Source: Nitrosotalea sp.
GTDB lineage: Archaea; Thermoproteota; Nitrososphaeria; Nitrososphaerales; Nitrosopumilaceae
Direction: 5' to 3'
Assembly (NCBI GenBank): GCA_023252335.1
Contig: JAJPEA010000003.1
Span: 1 to 42,569 of the forward strand
DNA length: 42,569 nt
Shown here: positions 24,026 through 32,072 of the stretch, piece after piece
Numbering within the stretch: position 1 is the first letter of the stretch
Layout: every line of letters begins with the position of its first letter
Notes under the pieces: generated by a model
The model's database searches: none
Told to the model about the DNA's origin: nothing
The model's input: only the letters and a program-made list of their open reading frames with translations
Made by a program: the position numbers and the translations under genes

Positions 24026-25684
24026 CTAGGTACTAGTCTCAGTCTTTGGAACTGATGTCATAGTTGTGCCCGTTGGCTTTGTTGATCCGGTGTCACTCTT
24101 TTTCTTTCGTGGGGCACGAAGTTTTTTTACCTTGACGTCGGTTTTTGATTCTGATTTTACCTGTGTATTTGGTGCTGTTTGTGGTTTTTGTTGTTGTGGA
24201 GGTCTTTGACCTTGTGGGCGTTGTTGATTCTGTTGTGGATGTTGACCTTGTGGTCTCTGTCCCTGTTGTTGTTTTTGCTGTGGATGCTGTCCTTGTTGCG
24301 GTGGTCTTTGTTGGTTATGTTGCTGTGGCCTATTACCCTGTTGAGGTCTATTACCTTGTTGTGGTTTCTGTCCCGGTCTCTGACCTTGTTGTTTTTGCTG
24401 TGGATGCTGTCCTTGTTTTTGTTGTTGCGGTCTGTTACCCTGTTGCAATTTTTGTCCTGGTCTCTGACCTTGTTGTGACTTTTGTTGTTGACCTTGTGGG
24501 CGTTGTTGATTTTGTTGTGGTTTGTTGCCTTGCTTGTTTCCAGGATTTTGTTTTTGTCCTGGTTTTGTATTTGGTGATGATCCTGGAATTGGTTTCATCC
24601 TACCCCATAATACACTCATTCTTGCCTTGTAACCTACACCATATTCCAATTCATCTGGAACCAAAGTTGCAGGATGTACAAATCCTTGACTTCTAATTGC
24701 AACAGCTCGTTTCATTGCTTCATTTCTGATGTAATCCCAATCTTCAGTTCCAAATCCGTCAATTGGACCTGTCAATATTCCATTGTGCATTGAAAACACT
24801 AATGCTGACACAATTGGAATTGCATAGTTGATGCTTGCTGCAGAGTTGATTTTCACTGGCATCAATGGCATGTGATGACTTCCTCTAGTATTTCCTGCAA
24901 CGAGATGAGGATTGTTAAATGCAGATCCTGCTTCTTCTGTTGCTGGAAAGTCTTTTTGAGTTCGGACTATACAAATAGGATCATCTTTTCCAACATAAGT
25001 TCCAGCAATGTTGTGTAATCTATCAGTAGATGCTGCCAATATTGGTTGATTGTCTTTTGTAGTTACGGTAGATATGACATATCTTCCCGGGTACATCAGG
25101 GCTGCTTCTAATGTTGGTTTATCCTGCCACATTTCTAGTGTAGCGATTTTGCCCTTTTCTACATCCATTACTGAAATTCTGACACCTTTTGCCAAGTTCT
25201 GGTTTACAATTAAACCAGTGTTAGATAGTGCGTCAACAAACATTCTGTAGAATGGATAGTTGAAAGCACCAGGTTCAGTCTTGTCTGCAGCATAAATTGT
25301 AAATGCTTCATTTGGTCTTTCATCAAATGTCATCTCTGCAACGCCAGGTCCCATGCCTTTTACGTTTCCAGAAAATGAATCCTTCAACAAGTCTTGGCCT
25401 GCACCGTAAAGTCCTTCACTTTTTGCAACTCTAGTTGCAGCTTCAAATGCACGCCATGCAAGTCCGTGTACTTGAGAATTGTTAACACCCTTTGTGTGAG
25501 TCATGACAATATGTATGTCATCTCCACAATATCCGATATAGGAATCAATCAAGAGTCCTTTACCATCTTTTCTTACTTGGGGCTTTACAAGATTTCTTAC
25601 GGCGTTTAGTAGACCATCACTTGGTCTTGTGTGTCCGCCAATTCCACCAACATCAGCTTTGATTACTGTTACTGTAATTTTCAT
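24026..25684 (-). CDS. FBP aldolase/phosphatase with Q/P-rich C-terminal tail
   Basis: Residues 1 to about 365 match the archaeal bifunctional fructose-1,6-bisphosphate aldolase/phosphatase, the committing enzyme of gluconeogenesis: metal ligands in KADVGGIGGHTRPS and GYCGDD, Schiff-base Lys233 with Tyr230 (TYVGKDD), and Tyr348 (LEYGVGY), close to the known catalytic positions 232, 229 and 348. The family normally ends near 370-390. Here the protein continues to 552: residues 371-503 are Gln, Pro, Gly, Arg and Lys with no Asp or Glu, then a Lys-rich segment (LRAPRKKK) and Ser/Thr-rich end. The tail is probably disordered and strongly basic. The start is ATG 25684. Confidence 0.9.
   Translation of the reverse strand: MKITVTVIKADVGGIGGHTRPSDGLLNAVRNLVKPQVRKDGKGLLIDSYIGYCGDDIHIVMTHTKGVNNSQVHGLAWRAFEAATRVAKSEGLYGAGQDLLKDSFSGNVKGMGPGVAEMTFDERPNEAFTIYAADKTEPGAFNYPFYRMFVDALSNTGLIVNQNLAKGVRISVMDVEKGKIATLEMWQDKPTLEAALMYPGRYVISTVTTKDNQPILAASTDRLHNIAGTYVGKDDPICIVRTQKDFPATEEAGSAFNNPHLVAGNTRGSHHMPLMPVKINSAASINYAIPIVSALVFSMHNGILTGPIDGFGTEDWDYIRNEAMKRAVAIRSQGFVHPATLVPDELEYGVGYKARMSVLWGRMKPIPGSSPNTKPGQKQNPGNKQGNKPQQNQQRPQGQQQKSQQGQRPGQKLQQGNRPQQQKQGQHPQQKQQGQRPGQKPQQGNRPQQGNRPQQHNQQRPPQQGQHPQQKQQQGQRPQGQHPQQNQQRPQGQRPPQQQKPQTAPNTQVKSESKTDVKVKKLRAPRKKKSDTGSTKPTGTTMTSVPKTETST
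24176..24574 (-). repeat. Degenerate coding repeat in the Q/P-rich tail
   Basis: CAA/CAG-, CCA- and GGT/GGA-rich DNA encodes imperfect repeats of units such as QGQRPGQKPQQGNRPQQ and QGQHPQQKQQ, repeated some eight to ten times with variable spacing. It is a low-complexity coding repeat, likely to vary in length by slippage, and it creates long antisense shadow frames rich in Val or Leu/Trp. Confidence 0.8.
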
Positions 25685-25796
25685 TATTCCTAATTATGAA
25701 ATAGTTCGATTTATACCATGTGAAAAAATTTGATCTAAATGATCGAGTCAGAAAATAATTCAATTTTTGACCAAAAAAAATTCAAAAAATGAAAAT

Positions 25797-25806
25797 GCTA
25801 ATAAAG
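25797..25806 (+). promoter_or_regulatory. Likely TATA box of the EF-1A operon
   Basis: GCTAATAAAG is centred about 27 nt before ATG 25829, with a purine-rich element just upstream as expected for a BRE. The spacing predicts a leaderless or near-leaderless mRNA. Confidence 0.42.
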
Positions 25807-25828
25807 CCCTTCCCAAGTAACATCCAGC

Positions 25829-27139
25829 ATGAGCACCGCAGCATCAAGAAAACCTCACTTGAACATGATTGTCGTAGGACACATCGATAACGGAAAATCT
25901 ACAACCATGGGTCACTTTTTAATGGAACTCGGACTAGTAGATGAAAGAACAATTGCAGCACACGCAGCCGAATCCGAGAAGACCGGAAAAGGTGACACTT
26001 TCAAATATGCATGGGTCATGGACAATATCAAGGATGAAAGAGAAAGAGGTATCACAATCGATTTAGCATTTCAAAAATTCGAATCACCAAAATACTTCTT
26101 CACATTAATAGACGCACCAGGTCACAGAGACTTTATCAAAAACATGATCACAGGTGCCTCAGAGGCAGACTGTGCAGTTTTGGTCTTGTCAGCAAAAGAA
26201 GGTGAAACAGATACAGCAACAGCACCAGGTGGACAAGCAAGAGAACATGCTTTCTTACTTAGAACACTAGGTGTAGGACAACTAGTAGTAGCAATTAACA
26301 AGATGGATGACAGCAATTTCTCAGAAGCAGCATACAAAGCAGCAAAAGAAAAGGCTGAGAAATTATTGAAGTCCGTAGGTTACAAACTTGACAAAGTAGC
26401 AATCATTCCAGTATCAGGTTGGAAGGGAGATAACTTGGTAAAGAAATCACCAAACATGCCATGGTGGACAGGTAAAACACTATTCGAAGCATTTGATGAT
26501 TTCACAATGCCAGACAAACCAACCGGAAAACCACTCAGAATCCCAATACAAGATGTTTATACCATCACAGGTGTCGGCACAGTCCCAGTAGGACGTGTCG
26601 AAACAGGTGTGGCAAAACCAGGTCAGAAGATAGTTGTAATGCCATCAGGTGCAGTAGGTGAAATCAAATCAATTGAAACCCACCACACTGAAATGCCATC
26701 TGCAGAACCAGGTGACAACATTGGATTCAACTTGAGAGGTATCGAAAAGAAAGATATCCACAGAGGCGATGTAATTGGAACATCTGACAACCCACCAAAC
26801 GTAGCAAAAGAGTTTAGGGCACAAATAATAGTTATTCACCATCCGACAGCAATTGCACCTGGTTATACACCAGTAATGCATGCACACACAGCTCAAGTAG
26901 CAGCAACAATAGTTGCCTTCGAAGCAAAGATAAATCCACAATCTGGTGCAATTGAAGAAGAGAATCCAAAGTTCCTAAAAGCAGGAGATTCCGCAATTGT
27001 AAGAATCAAACCAGTTAGACCATTGTGTATTGAAACATTTGGAGAATTTCCAGAAATGGGAAGATTCGCTCTTAGAGACATGGGTGCAACAATTGCAGCA
27101 GGCATTGTAAAAGAGATTACTGAGAAATACACCAAATAG
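25829..27139 (+). CDS. Translation elongation factor 1-alpha
   Basis: EF-1A carries aminoacyl-tRNA to the ribosome. The 436-residue protein has G1 GHIDNGKST, the switch region ERGITIDLAF, G3 DAPGH, G4 NKMD and both beta-barrel domains, with normal length. The residue after Asp in G1 is Asn where most family members have His or Ser. Codons are dominated by A-ending forms (GCA, CCA, GGA, AGA), consistent with strong expression. It heads an operon with S10 (9 nt gap) and Rpo12. Confidence 0.97.
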   Translation: MSTAASRKPHLNMIVVGHIDNGKSTTMGHFLMELGLVDERTIAAHAAESEKTGKGDTFKYAWVMDNIKDERERGITIDLAFQKFESPKYFFTLIDAPGHRDFIKNMITGASEADCAVLVLSAKEGETDTATAPGGQAREHAFLLRTLGVGQLVVAINKMDDSNFSEAAYKAAKEKAEKLLKSVGYKLDKVAIIPVSGWKGDNLVKKSPNMPWWTGKTLFEAFDDFTMPDKPTGKPLRIPIQDVYTITGVGTVPVGRVETGVAKPGQKIVVMPSGAVGEIKSIETHHTEMPSAEPGDNIGFNLRGIEKKDIHRGDVIGTSDNPPNVAKEFRAQIIVIHHPTAIAPGYTPVMHAHTAQVAATIVAFEAKINPQSGAIEEENPKFLKAGDSAIVRIKPVRPLCIETFGEFPEMGRFALRDMGATIAAGIVKEITEKYTK

Positions 27140-27147
27140 GGACTTGA

Positions 27148-27456
27148 ATGACACAGACAGCCCGAATTAAATTAACAAGTACTAGTCTTTTAAGACTGGA
27201 CGGGGTCTGTACTGAAATCAAGGGAATTGGTGAAAAAACCGGTGTCAAAGTAAAAGGTCCAACACCATTACCAGTAAAAACACTCAATGTAGTTACACGA
27301 AAGTCACCATGTGGTCAAGGCACCAACACATATGAAAAATGGGAAATGAGAATCCACAGACGAGTCATAGACCTTGGTGCAGATGACAGGGCAATAAGAC
27401 AGCTCATGAGAATTAAAATTCCAAACGATGTATATATTGAACTTACTTTGAAATAG
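27148..27456 (+). CDS. rpsJ: 30S ribosomal protein S10
   Basis: The 102-residue protein is a full archaeal uS10 with the KGPTPLPVK motif, the RKSPCGQGTNTYEKWEMRIHRR loop (abridged here to its key residues) and the C-terminal VYIELTLK strand. It assembles in the head of the 30S subunit. The order EF-1A then S10 is conserved in archaea. It is followed almost immediately by rpoP; a GTG overlapping its stop is an alternative start for that gene. Confidence 0.96.
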   Translation: MTQTARIKLTSTSLLRLDGVCTEIKGIGEKTGVKVKGPTPLPVKTLNVVTRKSPCGQGTNTYEKWEMRIHRRVIDLGADDRAIRQLMRIKIPNDVYIELTLK

Positions 27457-27464
27457 TGATAAAA

Positions 27465-27659
27465 ATGTCTGAACCAACTCCAGAAATACAAGCAGATGAA
27501 AAACCAACTAGCTTTAGTGTCTTCTATTCATGCATGCGTTGTGGCACCCAAGTGTCCCAGTCTGAGCTTACAAGATTGCCAGAAATAAAATGCATTTGTG
27601 GTTTTAGAGTATTTACCAAAGTCAGACCACCAGTAGTAAAAACAATCAAGGCTTTTTAG
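27465..27659 (+). CDS. rpoP: RNA polymerase subunit P (Rpo12) with altered zinc site
   Basis: The C-terminal 45 residues match archaeal Rpo12: YSCMRCGTQVSQSEL, then IKCICGFRVFTKVRPPVVKT. The first knuckle is CxxC (C23, C26); the second is CxC (C43, C45), one residue shorter than the usual CPxCG form. About 20 polar residues precede the zinc ribbon, longer than the minimal archaeal subunit. ATG 27465 is chosen; GTG 27456 would add three residues. The gene ends with a 4-nt stop-codon overlap with the convergent zinc-finger gene. Confidence 0.9.
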   Translation: MSEPTPEIQADEKPTSFSVFYSCMRCGTQVSQSELTRLPEIKCICGFRVFTKVRPPVVKTIKAF

Positions 27660-27856
27660 ATATCCCTAGTTCCGCTATAACTATGGACTCGCTGCATATG
27701 AGTTCGCATCTCTTCCATACTTGAAAAAAATTTGTTGCATTCTTTACAGTCATAACGCTTGTCACTATGATGTAATTGCAAGTGTAACATCAAATATTCT
27801 TGCTGTCTAAATTTTGCATCACACATTTCGCACTTGAATTTTTTAAAAATATTCAT
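27656..27856 (-). CDS. Two-finger C2H2 zinc-finger protein
   Basis: The 66-residue protein consists of two classical C2H2 fingers: CEMCDAKF...HLQLHH and CKECNKFF...HMQRVH, with aromatic and Leu residues at the core positions and a basic linker. Such eukaryote-like fingers occur in small archaeal proteins and generally bind DNA or protein. Start ATG 27856 directly abuts the stop of the upstream zinc-ribbon gene (no gap), so both are one transcription unit. Its stop interlocks with that of rpoP. Confidence 0.85.
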   Translation of the reverse strand: MNIFKKFKCEMCDAKFRQQEYLMLHLQLHHSDKRYDCKECNKFFSSMEEMRTHMQRVHSYSGTRDI

Positions 27857-28267
27857 CTAGCCCAACTTTGCCTTGTAAGAGTCCCAGCATTCTCTACATA
27901 ATTGTCCTTCAAGCACCCATTTTTTCTTTGGAGTGTATCTTATCATGCCAAGTTTTTTTCCACAGGACTGACAATTTGACTTTTGACTCTTGTATGTGAG
28001 ATCCTTTTTATCAAAACAAGACTTGCACAGTAACCCTTCCATATCCCACTGATATCGTGGCTCCCATAGATCAGGAACATCTTTTTCCACGCCACATGTA
28101 ACACATTTTTGCCTAAGGCTTTGTTCGTAGAACTTTTTCATCTGGGAGACATAGCAGTCAGCACAAAGTGGGCCTTCAATCTTCCATTCGCTCTTGGGCT
28201 TGCTCTTATGGGCAGACTCTTTTTTACAAATTGTACATATGATGGGTTTTCTGGAAAACAAGTTCAT
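27857..28267 (-). CDS. Protein with three tandem treble-clef-like zinc units
   Basis: Three repeats of about 42 residues each have the form CxxC - about 18-24 residues - W-x-(I/M/L)-E-G-x-L-C-x-x-C (CTIC/GPLCADC, CVTC/GLLCKSC, CQSC/GQLCREC), giving three four-Cys zinc sites. The repeats presumably arose by duplication. ATG 28267 is chosen; ATG 28291 would add eight residues. The gene abuts the C2H2 gene downstream. Binding of nucleic acid or a partner protein is inferred; I do not recognise a named family. Confidence 0.75.
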   Translation of the reverse strand: MNLFSRKPIICTICKKESAHKSKPKSEWKIEGPLCADCYVSQMKKFYEQSLRQKCVTCGVEKDVPDLWEPRYQWDMEGLLCKSCFDKKDLTYKSQKSNCQSCGKKLGMIRYTPKKKWVLEGQLCRECWDSYKAKLG

Positions 28268-28338
28268 GGTATGAAATATCATTAAATCCATTAAATAGTT
28301 ATCATAAAGGAAAGGAATTGAGAACCTAGTTCTCAGGT

Positions 28339-28461
28339 TTATTGTTCCAGTGCTTCTTCGAGAAGCTGGCCTGCGTTTATCATTCCCTTTTGCTTTGCAA
28401 TCTGTTCAATTTTTGCATATTGTTCAGCTGTAAAACAAACTGGCATTGAACGGTCTTTCAT
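28339..28461 (-). CDS. 40-residue ribbon-helix-helix-like micro-protein
   Basis: The frame encodes a strand RSMPVCFT followed by two helices (AEQYAKIEQIAKQKG and AGQLLEEALEQ), the pattern of CopG/Arc-type ribbon-helix-helix DNA-binding domains, which dimerise and insert the strand in the major groove. It starts at ATG. It lies 74 nt downstream of the HMG-CoA synthase gene on the same strand and may share its transcript. No toxin-like neighbour is present. Confidence 0.58.
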   Translation of the reverse strand: MKDRSMPVCFTAEQYAKIEQIAKQKGMINAGQLLEEALEQ

Positions 28462-28535
28462 AAATAACAACAGTCTTTCTGATTTTATATCTTTTTTGTT
28501 GATTTGCTTTGATCGTCAAGATCGATTTAGGTTAC

Positions 28536-29930
28536 CTATTCATTGAACACATACTTGCGCTGACCACGCAATTCTGGGCTACTTCCCACCCCTACCAATA
28601 CAAATTCCTTCTTGCCATCCAGGATGTTTTGTGTTGGACTGAGCTTACTTTCATGAATCTGCTCATATTCTTCAAGTGATACCTTTCGCCTATCACCTAT
28701 TTCTGCTTCCAAATTCATGTTTTTGACAATTTCTTTGTATGTATCCATGATGACACCACTGAAGACCATTGCACTACTTCCACTACCATAAGAGCCAAAT
28801 CCGAATCTCTTGTCCTCAAGATTGACACCCTTTTGGAATTCAAATTCTAGACAGCTTCTAAAGCCCATATAGAGTGAAGCAGTGTAAAGATTTCCAACCA
28901 TGCTTGATGCAATAAGTGAGCTTGCAAGCTTGGAGTCATATGCTTCTTGGAATTCATCAGTCATTGTAAATCGCTTTGTAAACTCGTGGTCTTTTTGCAT
29001 AAATTCTTCATCTGCAAGTATTGATTCTATAGTTCCACGAGGATCTTTTGGAACTGGTTCTGACATGCCCATTTTTTCTACAATTCCTTTCCAACGTGGT
29101 AAACTTCTCCACTCGTGTCTTAGTAAGTACGTCAAAGCTTTCTTACCCATGTTACTGTATGGAAGATGCATGTTTACAAAATCAATATAGTCAAGAATTG
29201 ATTCTCCTTCCTTTAGTTTTATTATCCCAGTGGAGAGTGCCTTGTCTTTGTATGCCATAAGTGCCTTCTTTACTTGTATCATGTAAAGCAAGTTAGAGTA
29301 CTGACCATTTACAATTGGAGTCTCTTTTCCAAACGGTCTATAGAAATCATATTCATTTTTAATAGAAGTTGATGTAACCTTGGGATCAAAAGTCATCAAT
29401 CTAGGATTGTCGCTTAGAAGCATTGCAACAGCGCCTGCACCTTGAGTGTATTCACCACTTGAGCCAAGGTCATATTTTGCAATATCTGATACTACAACTA
29501 TGGCAGACTTGCCCTCTGCTTCTCCTGCCCTTATCCAATTAGCATTATCATACAAAGCATACGAACCACTGACACATGCAAATTTGCATTCAATTCCGCC
29601 ACAATGTCCAAAAGAATCATTACCATACACCTGCTCTAACATGCCTATTACGTATGAGTTCATGGCTTTTGATTCGTCAAGAGATGATTCGGTTGCAACA
29701 TACAATCTTCCAACGTCTTTTGGTGAGATCTTGTTTCTTTCCATTATCCTCAGACAGGCATTTGCTGCCATACATGCAGGGTCTTGATTAGTATCTACGA
29801 TAGCCATTTTTGATACTCCGAGGCCTCGCTGTAACTTGTCTGGGTCCATACCACGGGCTTTTGCAAAGTCTCTTGCGTCTACAAACAATTTTGGAATGTA
29901 GATGGCAATGTCATCTATACCTGCGGCCAA
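28536..29930 (-). CDS. Hydroxymethylglutaryl-CoA synthase
   Basis: This enzyme condenses acetyl-CoA with acetoacetyl-CoA in the mevalonate pathway that makes archaeal lipid chains. The thiolase-fold signatures are present: Glu in VATESSLDESK, nucleophilic Cys in CKFACVSGS (residue 119 from the chosen start) and the catalytic His in MHLPYSNMG. Length is about 464 residues. The start is probably TTG 29930 (giving MAAGIDDIAIYIP), since the 19 upstream codons of the open frame look like an unrelated leader. The archaeal partner proteins, a thiolase and a DUF35 protein, are not adjacent, though such a pair lies about 9 kb away. Confidence 0.92.
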   Translation of the reverse strand: MAAGIDDIAIYIPKLFVDARDFAKARGMDPDKLQRGLGVSKMAIVDTNQDPACMAANACLRIMERNKISPKDVGRLYVATESSLDESKAMNSYVIGMLEQVYGNDSFGHCGGIECKFACVSGSYALYDNANWIRAGEAEGKSAIVVVSDIAKYDLGSSGEYTQGAGAVAMLLSDNPRLMTFDPKVTSTSIKNEYDFYRPFGKETPIVNGQYSNLLYMIQVKKALMAYKDKALSTGIIKLKEGESILDYIDFVNMHLPYSNMGKKALTYLLRHEWRSLPRWKGIVEKMGMSEPVPKDPRGTIESILADEEFMQKDHEFTKRFTMTDEFQEAYDSKLASSLIASSMVGNLYTASLYMGFRSCLEFEFQKGVNLEDKRFGFGSYGSGSSAMVFSGVIMDTYKEIVKNMNLEAEIGDRRKVSLEEYEQIHESKLSPTQNILDGKKEFVLVGVGSSPELRGQRKYVFNE

Positions 29931-30029
29931 TAGCTTCAGCTTTCTGATTACAGATATAAGGATTTTGAGAATCGTTTTTGATCTCAAAGATTGACAATTT
30001 TTGTCATATTGTTACAATATACGTGAAAT

Positions 30030-30752
30030 CTATTGAGATTTTAGCTTGGATTTGAATAATTCATCAAACGCCTCATAGGGCTGGGCTCCGACAATTTTTG
30101 ACACAGTCTTGTCAGGTGAGAGGATGAAAAAGTCAGGCGTCCCAGTCAATCCTAGGTCTTTGGCATTTGATAGGCTACCCTGAACAGTAGAAATGTATCT
30201 GGATTCCGACATGCACTGCCCAAATTGAGTGGCATTTAGTCCAACATTATTTGCAAACTTTAACAAATTACTAGATGACGCCCAGCCGGTGTTTTCCCCA
30301 GCCCAGTTGTTGTATAACACATCATGATATTGCCAAAATTTGCCTTGTTCTTGTGCACAATGTGCGGCATGTGCCGCATTTACAGAGTCCTGGCCAATTA
30401 TGACAAAATCTTTGAAGACCATACGTACTTTACCAGTATCGATATAATTTTTCACAATATCAGGCTCTGTATTGTGATAAAACTGGTTGCAATAATAGCA
30501 CTGATAGTCTCCAAATTCAATCATCGTAATTGGAGCATTATTTGAGCCAAGTACGGGGGATGTATTTTCAGTCAATAGATTCATTGCCACTTTTTGGGAG
30601 GATGCGACATTTTGCAATGTGGCATTATCCAAAGCACCAATGCTAGTGTGGGACATGTAATTTGAAAAACTTGGTCCAAACAATGAAATCACAACTATGA
30701 CAACAGCAATTGCGCCGATCCCAATCCCTACTGATGGGAGATGAACCTTCAA
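30030..30752 (-). CDS. Membrane-anchored DsbA-like thiol oxidoreductase
   Basis: The 240-residue protein has an N-terminal membrane anchor (about 8-27) and an extracellular DsbA-type thioredoxin fold with the redox motif CYYC (C85, C88) and the cis-Pro loop GTPDFFI. Two more cysteines occur in the helical insert. The family forms or shuffles disulfides in exported proteins; thaumarchaea carry several copies. The start is TTG 30752. It is divergent from GAPDH, with about 80 nt shared upstream. Confidence 0.87.
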   Translation of the reverse strand: MKVHLPSVGIGIGAIAVVIVVISLFGPSFSNYMSHTSIGALDNATLQNVASSQKVAMNLLTENTSPVLGSNNAPITMIEFGDYQCYYCNQFYHNTEPDIVKNYIDTGKVRMVFKDFVIIGQDSVNAAHAAHCAQEQGKFWQYHDVLYNNWAGENTGWASSSNLLKFANNVGLNATQFGQCMSESRYISTVQGSLSNAKDLGLTGTPDFFILSPDKTVSKIVGAQPYEAFDELFKSKLKSQ

Positions 30753-30802
30753 GAATTTAACTAGCCTTTCAGATTATTTAGTTCTTGTCAAAGGGTAAAG
30801 CC

Positions 30803-30810
30803 AAATAAAT
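30803..30810 (+). promoter_or_regulatory. Likely TATA box of the GAPDH gene
   Basis: AAATAAAT lies about 26 nt upstream of ATG 30833 with AG-rich sequence just before it. Spacing predicts a leaderless transcript. Confidence 0.4.
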
Positions 30811-30832
30811 AGGATTTCCCATTAGAAAACAC

Positions 30833-31882
30833 ATGAAAAAGGTTTTCGTCAATGGCTATGGCTCTATCGGTAGTAGAATAACCCAGTTCATATTGGATGA
30901 CAAGGACGTTGAGGTCATCGGAGTTGGCAAGTATTCTCCTGATGACAAGGTGGCAGACGCATTATCACGAGGACTGCATGTTTACGTACCAAAGGAAAAA
31001 ACTGGTGCTTTTAAAAATTATAAAATATCTGGAACGATTGAAGATATCATCTCTGAAAGTGATCTAGTAATAGATGCCGCACCAGGTGGTATGGGATATG
31101 AGAATAAAAAAACATTGTATGAGCCAAAAAATGTTAATGCAATTTTTCAAGGCGGTGAAACAATTGGCGGAGAAGAATCTGTTGCAAAGTTGATCTTCAA
31201 CTCTCGTGTAAACTATGAAAAGGCATTTGATTCAAAATATGTTATGCAAGGAAGTTGTAATGTTACTGGAATGGGAAGAATACTCCAGCCTCTCAAGGAA
31301 AAATATGGAAAAAAGATCAAACGATTTGATGCAACTCTACTGAGAAGGTGGGCAGATTTGGAGGATTCAAAGACTCAGGTAAAAGACTCCATAGAATGGA
31401 CCAGAAAGCCACACCACAATGATGATGTGAAAAGTTACATGGGCTCAGATACGCCACTGTTTATTCGTGCATTCAAGGTTCCTACAAGACAGATGCATGT
31501 ACATCTAATGGATATTCGTTTTGATGGACCTGCACCAAACTCACAGGAAATTCTTGAACTGTACAAAAACGAATATGGTGTTGCAACATTATATGATGCA
31601 AAAGGGACGAAAGACATTAGAGATTATGCAGAATCGATAAAATTCAATTTTAAAGATACCAACATGATCCACATTCATGCAGATGTGATTGAAGTTCAAG
31701 ATGATACGGTCAAACTGACATACTCTGATGATCAGACTGGTATAGTAGTACCTGAAAATCATCTTTTAATGCAGGCAATGTTATTCAAGAGAAAAAGAGA
31801 AGATGCCTTCAAGCATACAGAAGAATTGTTCCACATGGAAGAAAAGAAAAAACTTTTGCAAGAGCATTTTGCAAAGAAATGA
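30833..31882 (+). CDS. Type II glyceraldehyde-3-phosphate dehydrogenase
   Basis: The 349-residue archaeal phosphorylating GAPDH has the Rossmann motif VNGYGSIGSR (7-16), catalytic Cys142 in QGSCNVTGMGR and the downstream substrate region LLRRWADLED. It interconverts 1,3-bisphosphoglycerate and glyceraldehyde-3-phosphate; in an autotroph it works mainly in gluconeogenesis, together with the FBP aldolase/phosphatase at 24026. The C-terminus has an extra Lys/Glu-rich helix. It starts at ATG; its TGA overlaps the start of a 29-codon ORF. Confidence 0.94.
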   Translation: MKKVFVNGYGSIGSRITQFILDDKDVEVIGVGKYSPDDKVADALSRGLHVYVPKEKTGAFKNYKISGTIEDIISESDLVIDAAPGGMGYENKKTLYEPKNVNAIFQGGETIGGEESVAKLIFNSRVNYEKAFDSKYVMQGSCNVTGMGRILQPLKEKYGKKIKRFDATLLRRWADLEDSKTQVKDSIEWTRKPHHNDDVKSYMGSDTPLFIRAFKVPTRQMHVHLMDIRFDGPAPNSQEILELYKNEYGVATLYDAKGTKDIRDYAESIKFNFKDTNMIHIHADVIEVQDDTVKLTYSDDQTGIVVPENHLLMQAMLFKRKREDAFKHTEELFHMEEKKKLLQEHFAKK

Positions 31883-31968
31883 GAACAAAAATTGTCATAT
31901 TGAATAGATTGTTGTCAAAAAAACCCAATAGCCAATGTGAACTTATAAAAGAGACAGTTGAAAAATGA
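31879..31968 (+). CDS. Possible 29-residue peptide coupled to GAPDH
   Basis: ATG 31879 overlaps the GAPDH stop as ATGA, the usual form of translational coupling. The 29 residues (MRTKIVILNRLLSKK... ending KETVEK) are basic and helical. A chance frame is equally likely. The remaining 100 nt to the next gene at 32073 hold no other frame, but do carry an AT-rich likely promoter. Confidence 0.28.
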   Translation: MRTKIVILNRLLSKKPNSQCELIKETVEK

Positions 31969-32072
31969 TACACAGACCAATTGTTTGAAATTCAATCAGC
32001 GCATTTATCGATTAAAACACAGAATTTAAGATCAGTACAATGTGAAAAGCATTCCCACCGAGGTAATTAATC

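Noticed and set aside
24176-24574. Repeat array that could be taken for a CRISPR or satellite
   Set aside because: Repeats are irregular in length, stay in frame, and encode a low-complexity protein tail; there are no unique spacers of constant size.
24145-24696. Long plus-strand frames rich in Val or in Leu/Trp opposite the FBP aldolase/phosphatase tail
   Set aside because: They are antisense readings of Gln and Pro codon repeats; composition is absurdly biased and has no domain, while the minus-strand frame continues a well-known enzyme.
25829-25930. GHIDNGKS instead of GHVDHGKS in EF-1A as a sign of a non-functional GTPase
   Set aside because: That position also varies in functional homologues (Ser in eukaryotes), and all other GTPase motifs are intact.
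26669-26941. 90-codon minus-strand frame rich in Cys and Trp inside EF-1A
   Set aside because: It is the antisense of a strongly conserved, codon-biased gene.
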